From Neolentinus lepideus HHB14362 ss-1 (taxonomy: Eukaryota > Basidiomycota > Agaricomycetes > Gloeophyllales > Gloeophyllaceae), in the NCBI GenBank assembly GCA_001632425.1, contig KV425671.1, positions 1 through 58,494 of the forward strand: 58,494 nucleotides of DNA. Direction: 5' to 3'. Under the pieces are notes generated by a model. The model ran no database searches, was not told the origin of the DNA, and was given only the letters and a program-made list of their open reading frames with translations. This document shows, piece by piece, positions 1 through 12,109 of this stretch. Made by a program: the position numbers and the translations under genes. How positions within the stretch are numbered: the first letter of the stretch is position 1; each line of letters starts with the position of its first letter.

Positions 1-14
1 CATGTAATACATTA

Positions 15-596
15 ATACTACAGCATTAGGTGCTCTTCGTGCATAGGCACATATTTGATGGCAGCGCGCTTCTTGTCTGCTTCGTTTGTTATGAGGGTCG
101 GGTGCACCTTGAAGAGATCCTCTAGATCTTCCAAGTAGCACAATAGCGATCGCGGGTTTTCGGGATCGAATACCGGCGCTGCCTTGTCACGATGCGATGG
201 GAGAGCTTTGACGTCTGTCATTGGGCTGGTCTCGGAGATGGTTTCTGGAGTGGATGGTGGGAGGACTGGATGTTCGTCGATAAGGGAGATGGGCGGCGGT
301 GAAGCGGTTTGTGAAGGAGGTGCAGATAGCGCAGCTATGCGAGCTGATCGGCGCCTTGGGAATAGCGAAGCCAGGGGTACCTCTTCAGAGGATTCTGAGT
401 CGCTGTGAGGGATGTCGGACGGTGTTTGGGCGAAATGACCCGGATAGAGACGATTGGCGATGGCTACCGCTGCGTCGTAGACTTCTTCGATCGCTTCGCT
501 ATTAATGCGCTCCCTTTCGACAAGGTCTAGGAAACGTTCTTGGTGCTGTTCGAGCTCTCTATGGAGATCGCTATCGTCTTGATCGTGCCCCGACAT
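15..596 (-). CDS. Ty3/gypsy-type retrotransposon Gag, N-terminal part
   Basis: The frame opens at an ATG (594-596) and ends at a TAG (15-17), encoding 192 residues. It starts with an acidic, predicted helical stretch, has a Ser/Pro-rich middle, and ends in a region resembling the start of fungal gypsy Gag capsid domains, with a pattern like 'F-D-P-E-N-P-R-S-L..YLEDLEDLF' followed by 'KKRAAIKYV'. The position just downstream (in its own direction) of a putative primer-binding site and an LTR supports the Gag assignment. Because the stop lies 15 bp from the window edge, I cannot tell whether it is a premature stop in a dead copy or a true boundary. Pol is not visible in this window. Confidence 0.6.
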
Positions 597-612
597 CTCG
601 TGAAATCTCCCC

Positions 613-630
613 TCACGGTGGGCTCCAAAA
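613..630 (-). other. Putative primer-binding site of the retroelement
   Basis: Read on the minus strand, the bases directly after the LTR end (CA at 631-632) are TTTTGGAGCCCACCGTGA. A TGG-starting tract right behind the 5' LTR is what a tRNA-primed gypsy element needs. The matching tRNA was not identified. Confidence 0.45.
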
Positions 631-1395
631 TGATACGCACAGACACACGACGAAACCCGCGGAAATGAGACCTAAAGTGTAGACACAACCACAAAGCAAA
701 CACCAAAGCCCTTGGTGTCAGATGGCTGCGAGGCCCGGGGTAGCGAAGGGTAATATAGTTTGGAGGGGATGGGTGGAGGTGAGACGTATAGATGGGGCTA
801 AAGGAAGGTTGGCGCCAAGTCGCTACTCGGCGGCAGTATGTGGAATGAAGGCGACGCTATGCGCTATGTAGCGCTATATGCACGGCGCTGTATGGGCGCT
901 GTACGATAGTCCTCCTGCTCGGCGCTATGTGGTCTTCGATACTCTATAGTGGAGCGCTACTGGTAGTCGCTATCTCTAACTCGGACGTATATTGACTTCT
1001 GATTAGCACTACGCTACAGCGCACGGGGCTGTCTTGGAGAAGGGAACGTATAAGGGGTGACTTACGAACAGCGACGCTACACTGGCGTACTCTGTCGCTA
1101 TCTCTGGGTGAAGTCGGAGGTACGCAAGAGTACCTAAATGCGAATCGCAAGACAGACTTAGAAAGAAAAGCTCTGACGCAAGTTTGAGATCTGAAGAGTG
1201 TGGTGAAGATAACTTGTTGTACAGACAGTAAAGTAATGGCTTAAATACATAAGAACGACTACTCCATGTCTGATCCTATCTACCTACTACCGCGAATTGT
1301 GCCTCTGCTCAGCCTCACATCCATACAACCTGTACTGCCTTGCTCCTAATCCACATGTGCTCTGCGACCAATAACCTGCGTGACCAACTCTAGCA
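631..1395 (-). repeat. 5' LTR of the gypsy-type element (antisense to the window)
   Basis: This 765-bp segment starts TGATACGC and ends TCTAGCA on the plus strand, giving TG...CA ends on either strand. It is nearly the reverse complement of 1964-2713, which fixes its limits. In its own direction it contains a TATA-like tract (TGTATTTAAG) at about 1240-1250, consistent with a U3/R promoter, and it is followed by a primer-binding site and Gag. One internal stretch is packed with GCGCTA-type short palindromes (about 840-960). Confidence 0.75.
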
Positions 1396-1963
1396 CGCGC
1401 GCCGCTCCGCGGACGGGAGCCAGTCGGGTGCGTCTTGACTTTGCATTAGGGCGCGCCTCTTTGATGATCCGGGGGCGGGCTATGCTGCCGATGCTAGCGT
1501 GATGCTGCCGAAAGAGGGATAAAGGGCGGGGCCGCTCTGTGGTGCGGCGGTGTCGTGATAGCCGTGGTCACGCCATGTGTCGATGCGCACTGCACGCATA
1601 AGGAAAGTCGCGCCAATAGAACTTGCGCTGATCCGAGGCGACGGCGGGCTGTACGCCATATGGAAAGGCGCCCTGAGACACCGCCTCAGTTCGGACCGCA
1701 GTAAGAACGCCGGCCGACGCATGCCGAAATGCCGATGACTCGATTGAATGATGCCCAACGTCCGAGCTACCGAGGAGCCGTCCTAAGTCCGCCGAGGAGC
1801 CGAGGGCCTTGTCGCTGGTGCGTAGGGTCGCTAGTGTGCAGAGTACCGACAGTGCGCTATTGAGTCGCTAAGTCGCCGTTCCCACGAAGCACGCAGAATC
1901 GCCTTAAGTCGCGTTTTCTGGAGTCAGAAGCCAACGGGGCCTATCACCGCGGAGTGGCGCACA
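1396..1963. other. Spacer between inverted LTRs, no gene seen
   Basis: This GC-rich unique-looking 568 bp lies between the two opposed LTRs. The best frame (1480-1758, minus, 92 aa) shows no recognisable domain. I see no protein or RNA gene. Confidence 0.5.
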
Positions 1964-2713
1964 TGCTAGAGTTGGTCGCACAGGGTATTGGTCGCAGAGC
2001 GCATGTGGATTAGGAGCAAGGCAGTACAGGTCGTATGGATGTGAGGCACAACTCGCGGTAGTAGGTAGATAGGATCGGACACAGAGTAGTCGCTCTCATG
2101 TATTTAAGCCATTACTCTACTGTTTGTACAACAAGTTATCTTCACCACACTCTTCAGATTCCAAACTTGCATCAGAGCTTCTTCTAACTCCATCTTGCGA
2201 CTCGCGTTTAGGTATTGTTGCGTACCTCCGACTTCACCCAGAGATAGTGACAGAGTACACCAGCGTAGCGTCGCTGTTCGTAAGCCAGCCCTTATACGTT
2301 CCCTTCTCCTAGACAGCCCCGTGCACTGTAGCGTAGTGCTAACCAGAGTCAATATACATTCAAGTTAGAGATAGCGACTACCAGTAGTGCTCCTCTATAG
2401 AGCATCGAAGACCGCATAGCGCCGAGCAGGAGGAGCATCGTATAGCACCTACACAGCGCCGTGCACATAGCGCTACATAGCGCATAGCGTCGCCTTCACT
2501 CCACAGACTGCCGCCGAGTAGCGACTTGGCGCCAACCTACCTTTAGCCCCAACTATACGTCTCACCTACACCCATCCCCTCCGAACTATATTACCCTTCG
2601 CTACCCCGGGCCTCACAGCCATCTGACACCAAGGGCTTTGGTGTTTGCTTTGTGGTTGTGTCTACACTTTAGGTCTCTTTTCCGCGGGTTTCGTCGTGTG
2701 TCTGTGCATATCA
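1964..2713 (+). repeat. Solo LTR, opposite orientation to the 5' LTR
   Basis: This 750-bp copy of the LTR lies in sense orientation, starting TGCTAGAGTT and ending GTGCATATCA. The TATA-like tract is at about 2098-2107. It is not followed by the primer-binding site or Gag, so it is a solo or orphan LTR. The five bases on each side (GCACA and TCAGT) do not match, so no target-site duplication is visible. Substitutions and small indels against 631-1395 show that the two are separate insertions or an old pair. Confidence 0.75.
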
Positions 2714-3594
2714 TCAGTTAGGTGTATGGCATGCTGTGGCAGTATGTTTTCAGATGTATATTCTCATTTGTTGTATATGGCACGATTTGATAGACGAAGG
2801 AGCTTCGGACTTAGTAGATTTCGGATGTTTGGGTTACTTAGTACTTTAGATGCCCTGTATTCTCAGACCCCCATCAGATCATTCCGGACCACCATATGGG
2901 TCACCATCGAATTTACTTCACCTTTCACATCTCAAAGTCTCGCTGCATTTGAAATTGTGTTCTAGTCAGCCTCAGGCGTGAGGTCCTGCATTTGTGTTGC
3001 ATCTTATCATCTCCATTGCGTTCTTACTGTTATGAGTCCCGAGGAACAAAGGTGAGTTTGTATGCTCAGAAGGAGTGCTGTGCCGAACGTTAACCTCATG
3101 GGAATTTGTGCCGAGTAATCTGTGTTTCAAATATTTGTAGTACCAATCACAAACTTTAATCCCCGATTGATAGTCCATTCATAGTCATCACTACAAAATC
3201 ACTACAAACTTGGTTTGTGGTCTCATTTATCAATATTTTCTTCCTCACTTTCATAGACTAGCTCCATTTTCTCCCTGCTTCTCAAGATAAGCTTTTGGTA
3301 TATTTTTGAGTTATTGTGAATATTTCTGTGTTTTTAGTGTTTTCTTTGTGGTTGGGATACCCGCTACACTCTCAGAGTGACTTCTTACCGTGGGAATTGG
3401 ACTTCAACAACGGTTTGCAGTGGGTGGTGCAGTGGCGCACTGCATCAATTCCAAATGCCAACTTCTGATTGGCTAGATGCTCTCTTGTGCGGGTCACTTC
3501 ATAAAGGGCTTCAAGTATAATCTTAGCTTGTAATTGTCTACAGACTTCACCAGTCAGTTCATTGAGATACCAGTAAGAGAATGACAGCATGAAA
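2714..3594. other. AT-rich stretch without a recognisable gene
   Basis: The small frames at 2645-2965, 2972-3178 and 3372-3590 show no domain and no convincing splice pattern. I see nothing I can name here. Confidence 0.4.
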
Positions 3595-4260
3595 GTCCCG
3601 CAAGATTTTACACACTGTTTATGTCATTGGTCATCAATAACTGGTATTTCCACTGAGAAAAATCGGAAAAGTTGCTAAAAATATCAAAAAAATTTGTACA
3701 ACCTAAGGTGGCTGGTGCCCACCCATTTGTTTGTTTACGCCTTCCAAATATGGTAATTATTGATGTTGTATGTATCTTTCTTACCCTATAACAGGTCTAC
3801 TGGCTTTATTAGTCTGTTCATTGAGTGGCATGAAAATCTTGTAAGATTTTACAGACTGTTTATATCATTGGTCACCAACAGCTGGTATTTCTGCTCAGAA
3901 AATTTTGTACAACCCAGGGTGGCTGGTGCATACCCATTTGTTTGGTTATTTGTTTGGTTATACCTCCCAAATATGGTAAATATTGATGTTGTATATATCT
4001 TTCTTACCTTATACTGGTCTACTGGCTTTATTAGTTGGCTCATTGAGTGAACATGGGATACCAGAAAGAGCATGACATAGATGGCATGAAAGTCCTGTGA
4101 GATTTTACATGCTGTTTACATCATTTATCATCAATAGCTGGTATTTCTGCTCAGAAGAATCGGAAAAATTGCTAAAAATATCAGAAATATTTGTACAGCC
4201 CAGGGTGGCTGGCACATTTGATTGGGTGATTGTTTGTGCCTTCTAAATATGGTAATTATT
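3595..4260. repeat. Tandem array of ~240-256-bp units (about 2.7 copies)
   Basis: The motif AGATTTTACA-N-ACTGTTTA-TATCATTGGTCA recurs at about 3601, 3842 and 4098, each time followed by CTGGTATTTC, a CAGAAAAATTG-type segment, GGTGGCTGGTGC and CCAAATATGGTAA. The first two units are nearly full length and the third is shortened at its 3' end, where the hairpin element 4264-4431 follows. Small frames in the array are repeat shadows. Confidence 0.75.
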
Positions 4261-4263
4261 ATA

Positions 4264-4431
4264 AGTCCTGAGGTTGTCAGAAATTCCTGTATCCCATCAT
4301 AATTGAAAAATAGTCAAACATGGATTAAAATGTGATTTAAAACCCCTTTTAGACCATTTTTCAATTATAAGCAGTACAAAAATTTCCGACAATTAATATG
4401 CTCAGAAAATGTAACAAGTGACCTCAGGACT
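4264..4431. mobile_element. 168-bp imperfect palindrome, MITE-like
   Basis: The ends are perfect inverted repeats (AGTCCTGAGGT at 4264-4274, ACCTCAGGACT at 4421-4431). The arms keep pairing inward: GTCAGAAATT against AATTTCCGAC, and TAATTGAAAAATAGTC against GACCATTTTTCAATTATA. Transcribed, it would form one long hairpin. It carries no coding capacity. Insertion right after a truncated tandem unit suggests a small non-autonomous DNA element, but no target-site duplication is certain. Confidence 0.55.
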
Positions 4432-4434
4432 CGT

Positions 4435-5021
4435 ACCAATGCCATGCAGAGCAGTGGCCCTCTTGCCCAAGTGGATGTGACTGATGCACAATATCTTCGA
4501 TTTGCTGGCCGATAATTACCGGTACGCAAGGCACAGTGACTCAAAACTACTATGCTAAGCTTGGCTGGTTACTCCATGGCTACATTCATCAAGCAACTTC
4601 CAACTCTCCCAATTCTATCGACTTTAATGCGGGGTGGCTGTGGCTATTACTATCATATGTGTAGTTCTTCTCCAGGATCCAGTGTTCCCCCAATTTCTCT
4701 GTCGGTAATTCAGTTTCAGGGAAACTTTTGACATAGACCTTTGCAATATGGTATATCCTATCATCTATCCTAAGAGTCCACTAGCAAATTATGAACACAG
4801 AGTTCATCGGCGTTGAAATGCTGAGTTCGGCAACGTTGGGCATAGTTCTTCTCCATCCGTCTTGGACCTGTTTTCACAATTCTGAATTGATACATACCAC
4901 AGAAATGTGCCAAAGATTGTATATACCAAGTTCCAAGTTATTCCATTCAGTGTTGAATGCACAGGAAGTGATTTTGTGTGTAGAGAATATTCATACCCGC
5001 GGAGAACTACCCATGTGATAG
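4435..5021. other. No gene recognised
   Basis: Several overlapping small frames occur on both strands, none with a recognisable domain. The stretch ends at the breakpoint of the inverted duplication that starts at about 5022. Confidence 0.4.
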
Positions 5022-6869
5022 TATCCTTTATCCTCAGTTCAAGTCTCACTCTCCATACACTTCACAGTGTTGGTGGTCAGACTGGCGACCTGGCTGACAA
5101 TACTAGTGGCGCCAGATAGGTAAGACACCCCGCATCCGACTTGAACGTTGAACGTTTGAACGCTGGTTTGGACTTACCGGATTGCGCCTGATTATCGATG
5201 TCCCCTGTACCTTTATGGCCAACTGCAAACTCCGGACCTGTCAAGACCTTACATCCTAGTCCGGACTGGATAGTACGTCCACTTTAGAATATGACGGTAG
5301 GTCTTGGAACTCGCTGGTTGACTGTTTGCTCGCTGCCAGACAACCCAGAATAAGTGAGGACCAAAAGTAGTGTCACCGAGAGACAGCGCAGACATAGGAG
5401 TCAGCAACTCAACAGGTATATACATATAAGACGCAGACGGTTGCATCGCGTCCATTCATCAAAACGCGAAGAAAGAACGGACTTTTAAAAGGTACGCAAA
5501 CAACGAGTGTCCGACAGATCTGGTCATACATCAAGAATTAAGATTCAAGATCGACCATCAACCCGGCTCCTCGAGGCCACACTGTCACAAAATACTCACG
5601 GCTCCAATCAATTCCCCACAGTTCTTCCGACTTCAACTGACAGTAAAAGTCGACGAAGTCCCCGTGAAAGGCGTAATCTTCCCTAGAAGTGACTTGGCGT
5701 CACCAGAATACGTCAAGCGGTACGTCCCAGCTGTTGTGAATGATGCGTGACGAGAGGGGTACGGTATGGTCAGCTACCAGCGGCGGTAGAGTGGTCATCA
5801 TCAAAGCTTACATGGTGTGCCATCCTCGATCGTCCTAAGCCGGCATTAGTCCGACCATAACCACGTCAAAACGTGACAGGATCTCGACTCACCATGAAAT
5901 GTTGACCGTGCTAGTGCCAAGTACCTAGGACAGTGTCAGACTAGGTAACCTGACCTTCAACGGCTGCTCACTCACAGTACTAGTCCTCTCCCACTGGTAA
6001 ATAGTTGAAGGATGCGAGTCCGTCCTGTACGTACTCCACTCACTACCGGACAATTTGTCCACAGTTAAGAACGTCTGCTCGAGTCTCAAGTTGTTCTAAT
6101 TAGAACCATCAGCCACCAGGTTACGCCCCCGGAGCTGTCCTATCTACGTACTCTGGGATTAGCGCCGACAAACTGCGCAAAAACAGTCTGCCCCGCAGTA
6201 TACGGTCCGCTGACGTCCTTCAACACGTTGCCAAAATTCTTGCCCAACGGCGGGTGGTCGACAATAACACCCGTCTACAGCGAGTCAGCTTCCCGGAGCA
6301 ACCGCAACGACAGACCTCTCACCTGTAATGAGATAGCTTCCGCACTCAAATCCGGCGGCGCGTCATCAGACGACGGGTCCCCCAAGTCCGTGTCGCCGAG
6401 GTAGGGTACCAGCGAGCTATACTTGTCGATGTACGCTTCCAGCGTGACTGTCCGATCAAGTCAGCGGCAGCCACCAAATAGAACAGAAGCAGACGGACAT
6501 GGCCCAAAGAGCGTCGAAGCACCCTCGTATCGCTGTACGCTGTACTCCTCCCGAGTAGCAATGTAATGCCCATACGTGTTCGCCGGCCCAGCGACGACGA
6601 CGTACGCGTCATCACCCAGTACGCCGTTTGAGATGAGCTTCGTCCGAATCGCGTCTCTGTTCGGTTCATGTCAGTACGTCAATCCAATGGAAACGCAGCC
6701 CAGAGAAGAGAAGGCCGGCTTTCACAAAACAACCGAAGCACGAAAATTCGGTTAATAACTCTGTACGTCTCCCGACTTGAATGAAGACAACAGAGCTAAG
6801 AGAACAGGAAAGAACGACGCGGAGGCAATAATACTCAGCGGAACCTCATAATCCCCCGGGATCACAACT
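5022..6869 (-). repeat. Copy A of a 1.85-kb inverted segmental duplication
   Basis: This segment is the near-identical reverse complement of 50203-52042. It covers the 3' half of the ceramidase gene (from inside the intron preceding the 14th exon) plus about 610 bp of downstream sequence. Sequence similarity stops abruptly at both ends: between 6869 and 6870 (ATCACAACT shared, then divergent) and just before 5022 (GTATCCTTTATCCTC shared). Introns are conserved along with exons, so the copy was made at DNA level. Confidence 0.9.
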
Positions 6870-9332
6870 TTACGGCCTCCCGGAGCCGAACAGCACGAGC
6901 CCCTCACTGGAAACTCACCGCATCCGCCGTCCGGCCATCGTCGTCAGCTCCCCGGGCATGACCAATATGACAAAGTTGCCGATCTTGAGGATCTGAATGT
7001 CGACAACATGCGGGGACCAAGGGTACGGCGTATTTGCATAGCCCTGTAGACAAAACGGTGAATGGAACGGTTCCTGTAGGATGGAAGTTATAGCGGATTA
7101 CGGTATCTAGAAGGATAGGCTTGGGGTAGTGGCACGCAACCTGTTCAGGTGGAGGGTACGGTGTAATGGCGCCTGAAGAAGGAAAGATGAACAACAATTT
7201 CTCCCTTCCTGGTTTTCCTTCAAAATACCTTTGACGAGCTCCCAGAATGGATTCCTACAAGTGAGATAATTCGTTTAATATGAAACACAAGCGAAGAACG
7301 AGCGTACGCACTGTGGCTGCGACGAGTTATCCCCTTGTATGAAGTCGAACGCTCCGGGGCCGTCACTACACGCCGACACTGAGTTCCACGACCTCGCTCT
7401 ACATGAAGGACACCTACCTCGTTCCGCCCGCAAACCCGTACCCAAGCGCAGGCGGGCACGTTTGCGCCGTCGAGCCATTCGCAAGAGTAAAGCTGTGGTA
7501 CGACCTACGACCCGTCCACATCAATTTCATTCTACCCCCCTCCGAAGCGTCCCGCTAGACGTACATATTCAGATACACGTGCACGCTCTTGACGGTCCCA
7601 GAAACCTGTGCGAGGCTCGAGCCCTGGTCCATGACTGTCTTGGCACCGTCGACTTGCAGCTGCGCGATGATCCGGTTGGACTCGAAGTCGGAGATGCGGA
7701 AGCCGGGACCGCTGGCGCGTGAAATTGGGAGAAGAGACAGAGTCATTAACGGTAGAGTGAGAAGAGGTCCGGGACACATTGGTATGAGTGTATTGGTGAC
7801 ATAGGGGCCGGAAGAAAGGGTACGAAGAGTCGTGATTCGCGATAGCACCGGACGCAGAGCAGAAAAAATATGTAATTCAGAAAACTAAACCCAATTATAG
7901 AGAGAGAAGACATACCGCCCATGACAATCTTCGGTCTTGTTCCCGCACGTCGAATGCTCCGCCTCGCACGGCAGGCCGTCCCATGGCTGTCCAGGACTTT
8001 CACAATACGCGCCAAGCCTGGACAATCAGTTAGTCACACTTGGGACGTGAATTCACGGCTGGCAGAGACGTACGTGTTCGGGCTGGTATCGCCCACATTC
8101 GCTGTCCAATGGCTTAACGTGCGTCTTACGCCAGGATTGCGCATGGTACTCACATTGCGTGAAACCAGCGACGAACGTGTTATTGCCGGGCATCGTATTT
8201 GGTTCGACCATGTCTGTTTGGAATTTTAAAAAAGCTGCATTTAGAGAGTAATATCGGTATGACCCACATTCGTACAGATGCGCAGCCATGCCTTTGTTGT
8301 CCGAGCTCACGAGGGTGTTGTTCTTATCGTCACATGTTTACGAGTAATTCAGATACGGAGTCGACTAACCTCACTCACCTCGTATAAACTCGTCCCGTGC
8401 ACAGCATAGAACGACAGGAACCCTCTTGCATTCCCACTCGTATCCTCAAACCGGAGCAATGAGAGCGTCTTATCCTGATCGTACTCATACTGCGCCCTCT
8501 CACTCTCCGGGTTCGCCAGGTACGCAGTTGGGCTGCGATTCCTATTACCGTCCACAACGCTGGTATTCCCAACCCTCAGGACACCTGGAGCCAGACTGTC
8601 ATGTGCGCGCTGGACAGCTAGGACCGTACCGTTCACAATAGCCTCCACTGTCTCCTTGACGCGGCCGAGGGAGGTAACCTGCGGGAGGAGGTTTTCGAGG
8701 TACCCGCCCACACCCGAGTGCTGGTGCGTGCTGCCGAGCGCGATGTTCGCTGCGGAGTAGAGGTTGGGGTACTGCGCAGACAGTGCGTTGACGATGGATC
8801 GACGTACGCCCGTATCGCCCATGGCGATGTCTGTCTGCCATCAGGCGGTCATGTGACCCGAGCGAAGACAGATACGCACCGGCGTTGATGTAGACGACAC
8901 GGCTGGATGGATCAGACGCATCTGCGACAATCCAAGCGCGAGCGCGTTGGCGTAAATGCAGCCCTGTGTCGGTCTGTGCGAGGTTTGCATAACCCATCAT
9001 GTTTGTCTCGACCACGGGACTACATGACGATCCTGTCACGAAATTTCCACTCATTTTCGGGCAAAGAACGCACCCTGTAACATCCGCAATGCCTGGCGTC
9101 TTCCTTCAGGACCGGTCTCCTCGCACACATGAACGTTGGACTCACCGAGGCCCAAGAGATACTGTGCACTGGCAGCACTGATGCTCGCTCCTCCATGTCC
9201 AGGAAAGACACTGGCTGATGCCAGAAAGGCGGTGAAGTATAGAAGGCCGCTGTACATGCAGTTGAGGATGGAACGGGACAGAGACCAGAGGTCGAAGGGC
9301 AGCTGAAGTCCGCCGGGGTCGAGTGCTGGCAT
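5633..9332 (-). CDS. Neutral (non-lysosomal) ceramidase
   Basis: The enzyme hydrolyses ceramide to sphingoid base and fatty acid. Twenty exons can be placed (9146-9332, 8880-9032, 8379-8830, 8268-8322, 8154-8213, 8074-8101, 7916-8017, 7565-7711, 7418-7492, 7324-7365, 7229-7254, 7102-7172, 6919-7043, 6499-6656, 6323-6447, 6152-6274, 5976-6095, 5893-5924, 5812-5834, 5633-5730). They total 2,202 nt, 733 residues, with every phase closing, so the gene looks intact. An N-terminal hydrophobic segment (about residues 23-42) suggests secretion or membrane anchoring. Family hallmarks are NMMGYA, NADIAMGDTG, the zinc-site region STHQHSGVGGY, AVHGTSLYE, the catalytic-serine motif NVGDTSPN, MPGELTTMAGRR and VQRYEGASTLFGP, followed by the Ig-like C-terminal domain. 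Oddity: the first exon junction reads LGSSCSPVVE where the family usually has a GDVTGP-type segment, so either that junction or the residue change deserves checking. The 3' half is duplicated at 50.2-51.4 kb. Confidence 0.9.
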
Positions 9333-12109
9333 CGTGAGCTTTCACGGGGAGGTATATATCAACAGTGTGGTATCAATAGGTGGTATCAATAGTGTGGGGG
9401 ACTTCTCCGGCGCCCTGCAACCAGGGCGAAGATGCTGATCGAATTTATCTATCACTGACTAAATATTGAGCACTGCGCATGGAGAGAATAATGCCAATTA
9501 CGGGTCGGACGCACGGTGGGTTCAGGTCAAACGCAGAACACCGTATGATACGGGGTATATTACACTCACCTACGTTGTGAGAAGCGTGGCCGCGCGAAAA
9601 CATGAGACGAGCGAACCTGATGCTAACTGCAGATAGAAGAATTACAACGTTGTCGCCTGTCCCAGAATAGCAATCGGCCTCAGTGGGGAGTACATTCGAT
9701 TGCGCACCGAATTGCGGAACTATCATCGCCCTTGCCACTCACCTCAGTCCCCGACGCTGCAATATATCTGTATGTGGCTCGATTGAAAGCAGGACGCAAG
9801 CGTAGGATGTCGGTCAAATTGGGAACGTGGGGTACTCGCGGGTATCTTCCGGAGTTTTGCAGCCAGTTCAGTCGTCACTACCTATTGAACAGCAGTATGA
9901 ACTTACTATGAAGTAAAGAATGCAAACCGAGGGCCAGAAGCTGCGATACCGAAGACATCGAAGAGTGTCGTTGCTTAGCCATCGAGTAGCACTGGTAACA
10001 ATAGGCGCTGATGAGAGAGAGCAGGCGCTGACACATATGTTCTACAGACTCTAGAACTTTGGTCGACGCAAAAGCGAGGTACTGGACATTATCACAACCC
10101 TATGTTACCATACCTTGCGTCAAGAGAGCACGATCTCCTTTGATATCGCGTTCACTGGAAGTGGTAGAATCATCAAATATGTGTACATATGCCGTCGACT
10201 CCGATACTACACCTCGGTAGGACCACTAATACTCTCTGCTGACCTTCTCAAATTGAAGTTGTGGCGATACAATCTACGTAGGTTCATCCTAGACGCTATT
10301 GACTTGAGGATGGGCGCGGCAGGCCTTCAGCTAGGGGACAGGCGAACCAGGACATTCCTTCAAGAGGAGGACGAAATGTAATAGCCTCAAAAAGCGGTCA
10401 GTGAACGATTCGAAGAAACATCTGCGCTCAAGCTGTATTAATAGCAAGACAGTACCGAAGAGCATTCGCGATGTACTTCGTTCTTTCGTCAACGGGTCAA
10501 CTCTCGCCAACAGCAACATCACGCTTCTGGTGAGCCGAGACCACACTCGCAGAATGTCAGACCGGAACCTCCGCGGCCGTAAGGCGGTCTAACCCCCCTC
10601 TATCTCACTACAATCAATCAACTCTGCCGTCGAAGTCGCACAGCCCCTCATCCTCTCACCTCCAGCCACTCTACTCCCGCCCACATGATATTCTCCGAGT
10701 CTATTCTCAGCAAGTGATCCTACGCGGGCATCCTTGGTCCGAACTCTCACTTCGCACTTTCAATCGCCCCTATCTGTCCACCGTCGAAGAGTAGACTCAC
10801 CATACTCAGCCTTTCCCCCAGCTGACAAGATCCTGACCATGACGTCGGCCCTATCATCTAGCGTACCCCCGATCCGCTCGGTGTAGCCTAAATTTCCCAC
10901 TCTCCTCGGATCGGCCGTTCGTCTTGGCCGCGATGCGAGTCGGTCAAGCTAGCCCACGATGGCTGCTGACACCCTGAATTCTCTTAGGGGAAGTAGGACT
11001 TGGCAGTAGAGACAGCCTCGGTACGTATACAACTCCCTGTGAAGACCAGCGCGCGTAATAACACGAGCCCGATTCGCAACTGATTGTCTAGCCTCTACCC
11101 TGTGCAGCAGTACTTATCCGACACATTTGATAGACACCCCATGCGTCGTCGTATTCCTTACTGCCAGACCCCCAGATGCTCAGACAGAATCGCGACAACA
11201 TGCTCTCCGATGTGGACCCGCGTCATGCCGATCCATGTTGTCGTCGGGAGGAGTGGGCCTCTTGAGATCTACCCTTGACTGCTTCATCCATAGAACACAA
11301 CATCGCTATACTGTCCTACATTCACTATGGTATCTTCGTCGCAGTCCGTTTATATGTCGAGACAGACCTCCAGTCTTTTACTCACGAACCCGCAACACGC
11401 AGAAAGTTCTGATATTCCGCGGCCTCCACACGAATCACAGGCCCGAATAACATCTGATCAACGTACCAAGCCTCCGCACGGTAGCGACAGACAACCAGCG
11501 TACAAATCGGAAACGTAGCAGGTTGTGGGATGGCGATCGAGAAAAGATATCCAATATGTAATTTCCCAAGCTTAGCGCTTAAGTACTGCATCCGAGCACA
11601 CGTGATTCCGCGTCATCGATTCGTGTCCCACTCACCATCGGAGAGTGGCCCTGCAGACGACCCCCCTTCATCTCCTTGATCCCTCTTCTAGCACGTGGAA
11701 GTGACCACGTGGTGGCGGTGCGGCCGACCCAAGTTTCATCGCCTCCTCGGATCGGTCGTGATACGGCCGCTGGCTCGATTGTCTAGTGCCCATATCCATC
11801 GTAGCGGCCAAGCGCCAGTCCCCGACTCCATAGAAATTGTGTGGCACTAGCAATGAATGCGTAGTTTTTCATAGCTATTGTACAGTGGATAGTGAACACG
11901 AACGAGGATGAAAGTTGTTACAAGGATATTTATTAGAAGACTCCGGTCCATTATCTGCATTGGACAAATCACAGTACTATATACATCGGTTTCAACACCT
12001 AAAGGTCCGTGGTCCCCATTAGACATTCACGACAGGCCGACGAGCGAATAAAAGCATCACGATGACGGAGATAGCCGGGATGACTGCGCAGCGTACTTAA
12101 GTGAGTTTT
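9333..12109. other. Gene-poor stretch upstream of ceramidase; possible unknown exons
   Basis: No gene can be named. Several GTGAGT donors on the minus strand (for example near 9568, 9740, 10790 and 11635) and one exon-like minus frame at 11382-11591 hint at an unknown multi-exon minus-strand gene. That frame ends in VEAAEYQNFLRVAGS, directly before a GTGAGT; an acceptor-like ATGCAG precedes it at about 11587. I could not connect the exons or recognise a domain. Frames at 9445-9738 and 10115-10381 are also unrecognised. Confidence 0.3.

Noticed and set aside
6346..6669. 107-residue open frame (MNRTETRFGRSS...), with a twin at 50403-50726
   Set aside because: It is a wrong-frame reading through ceramidase exons 14-15 and the intron between; its conservation only reflects the segmental duplication.
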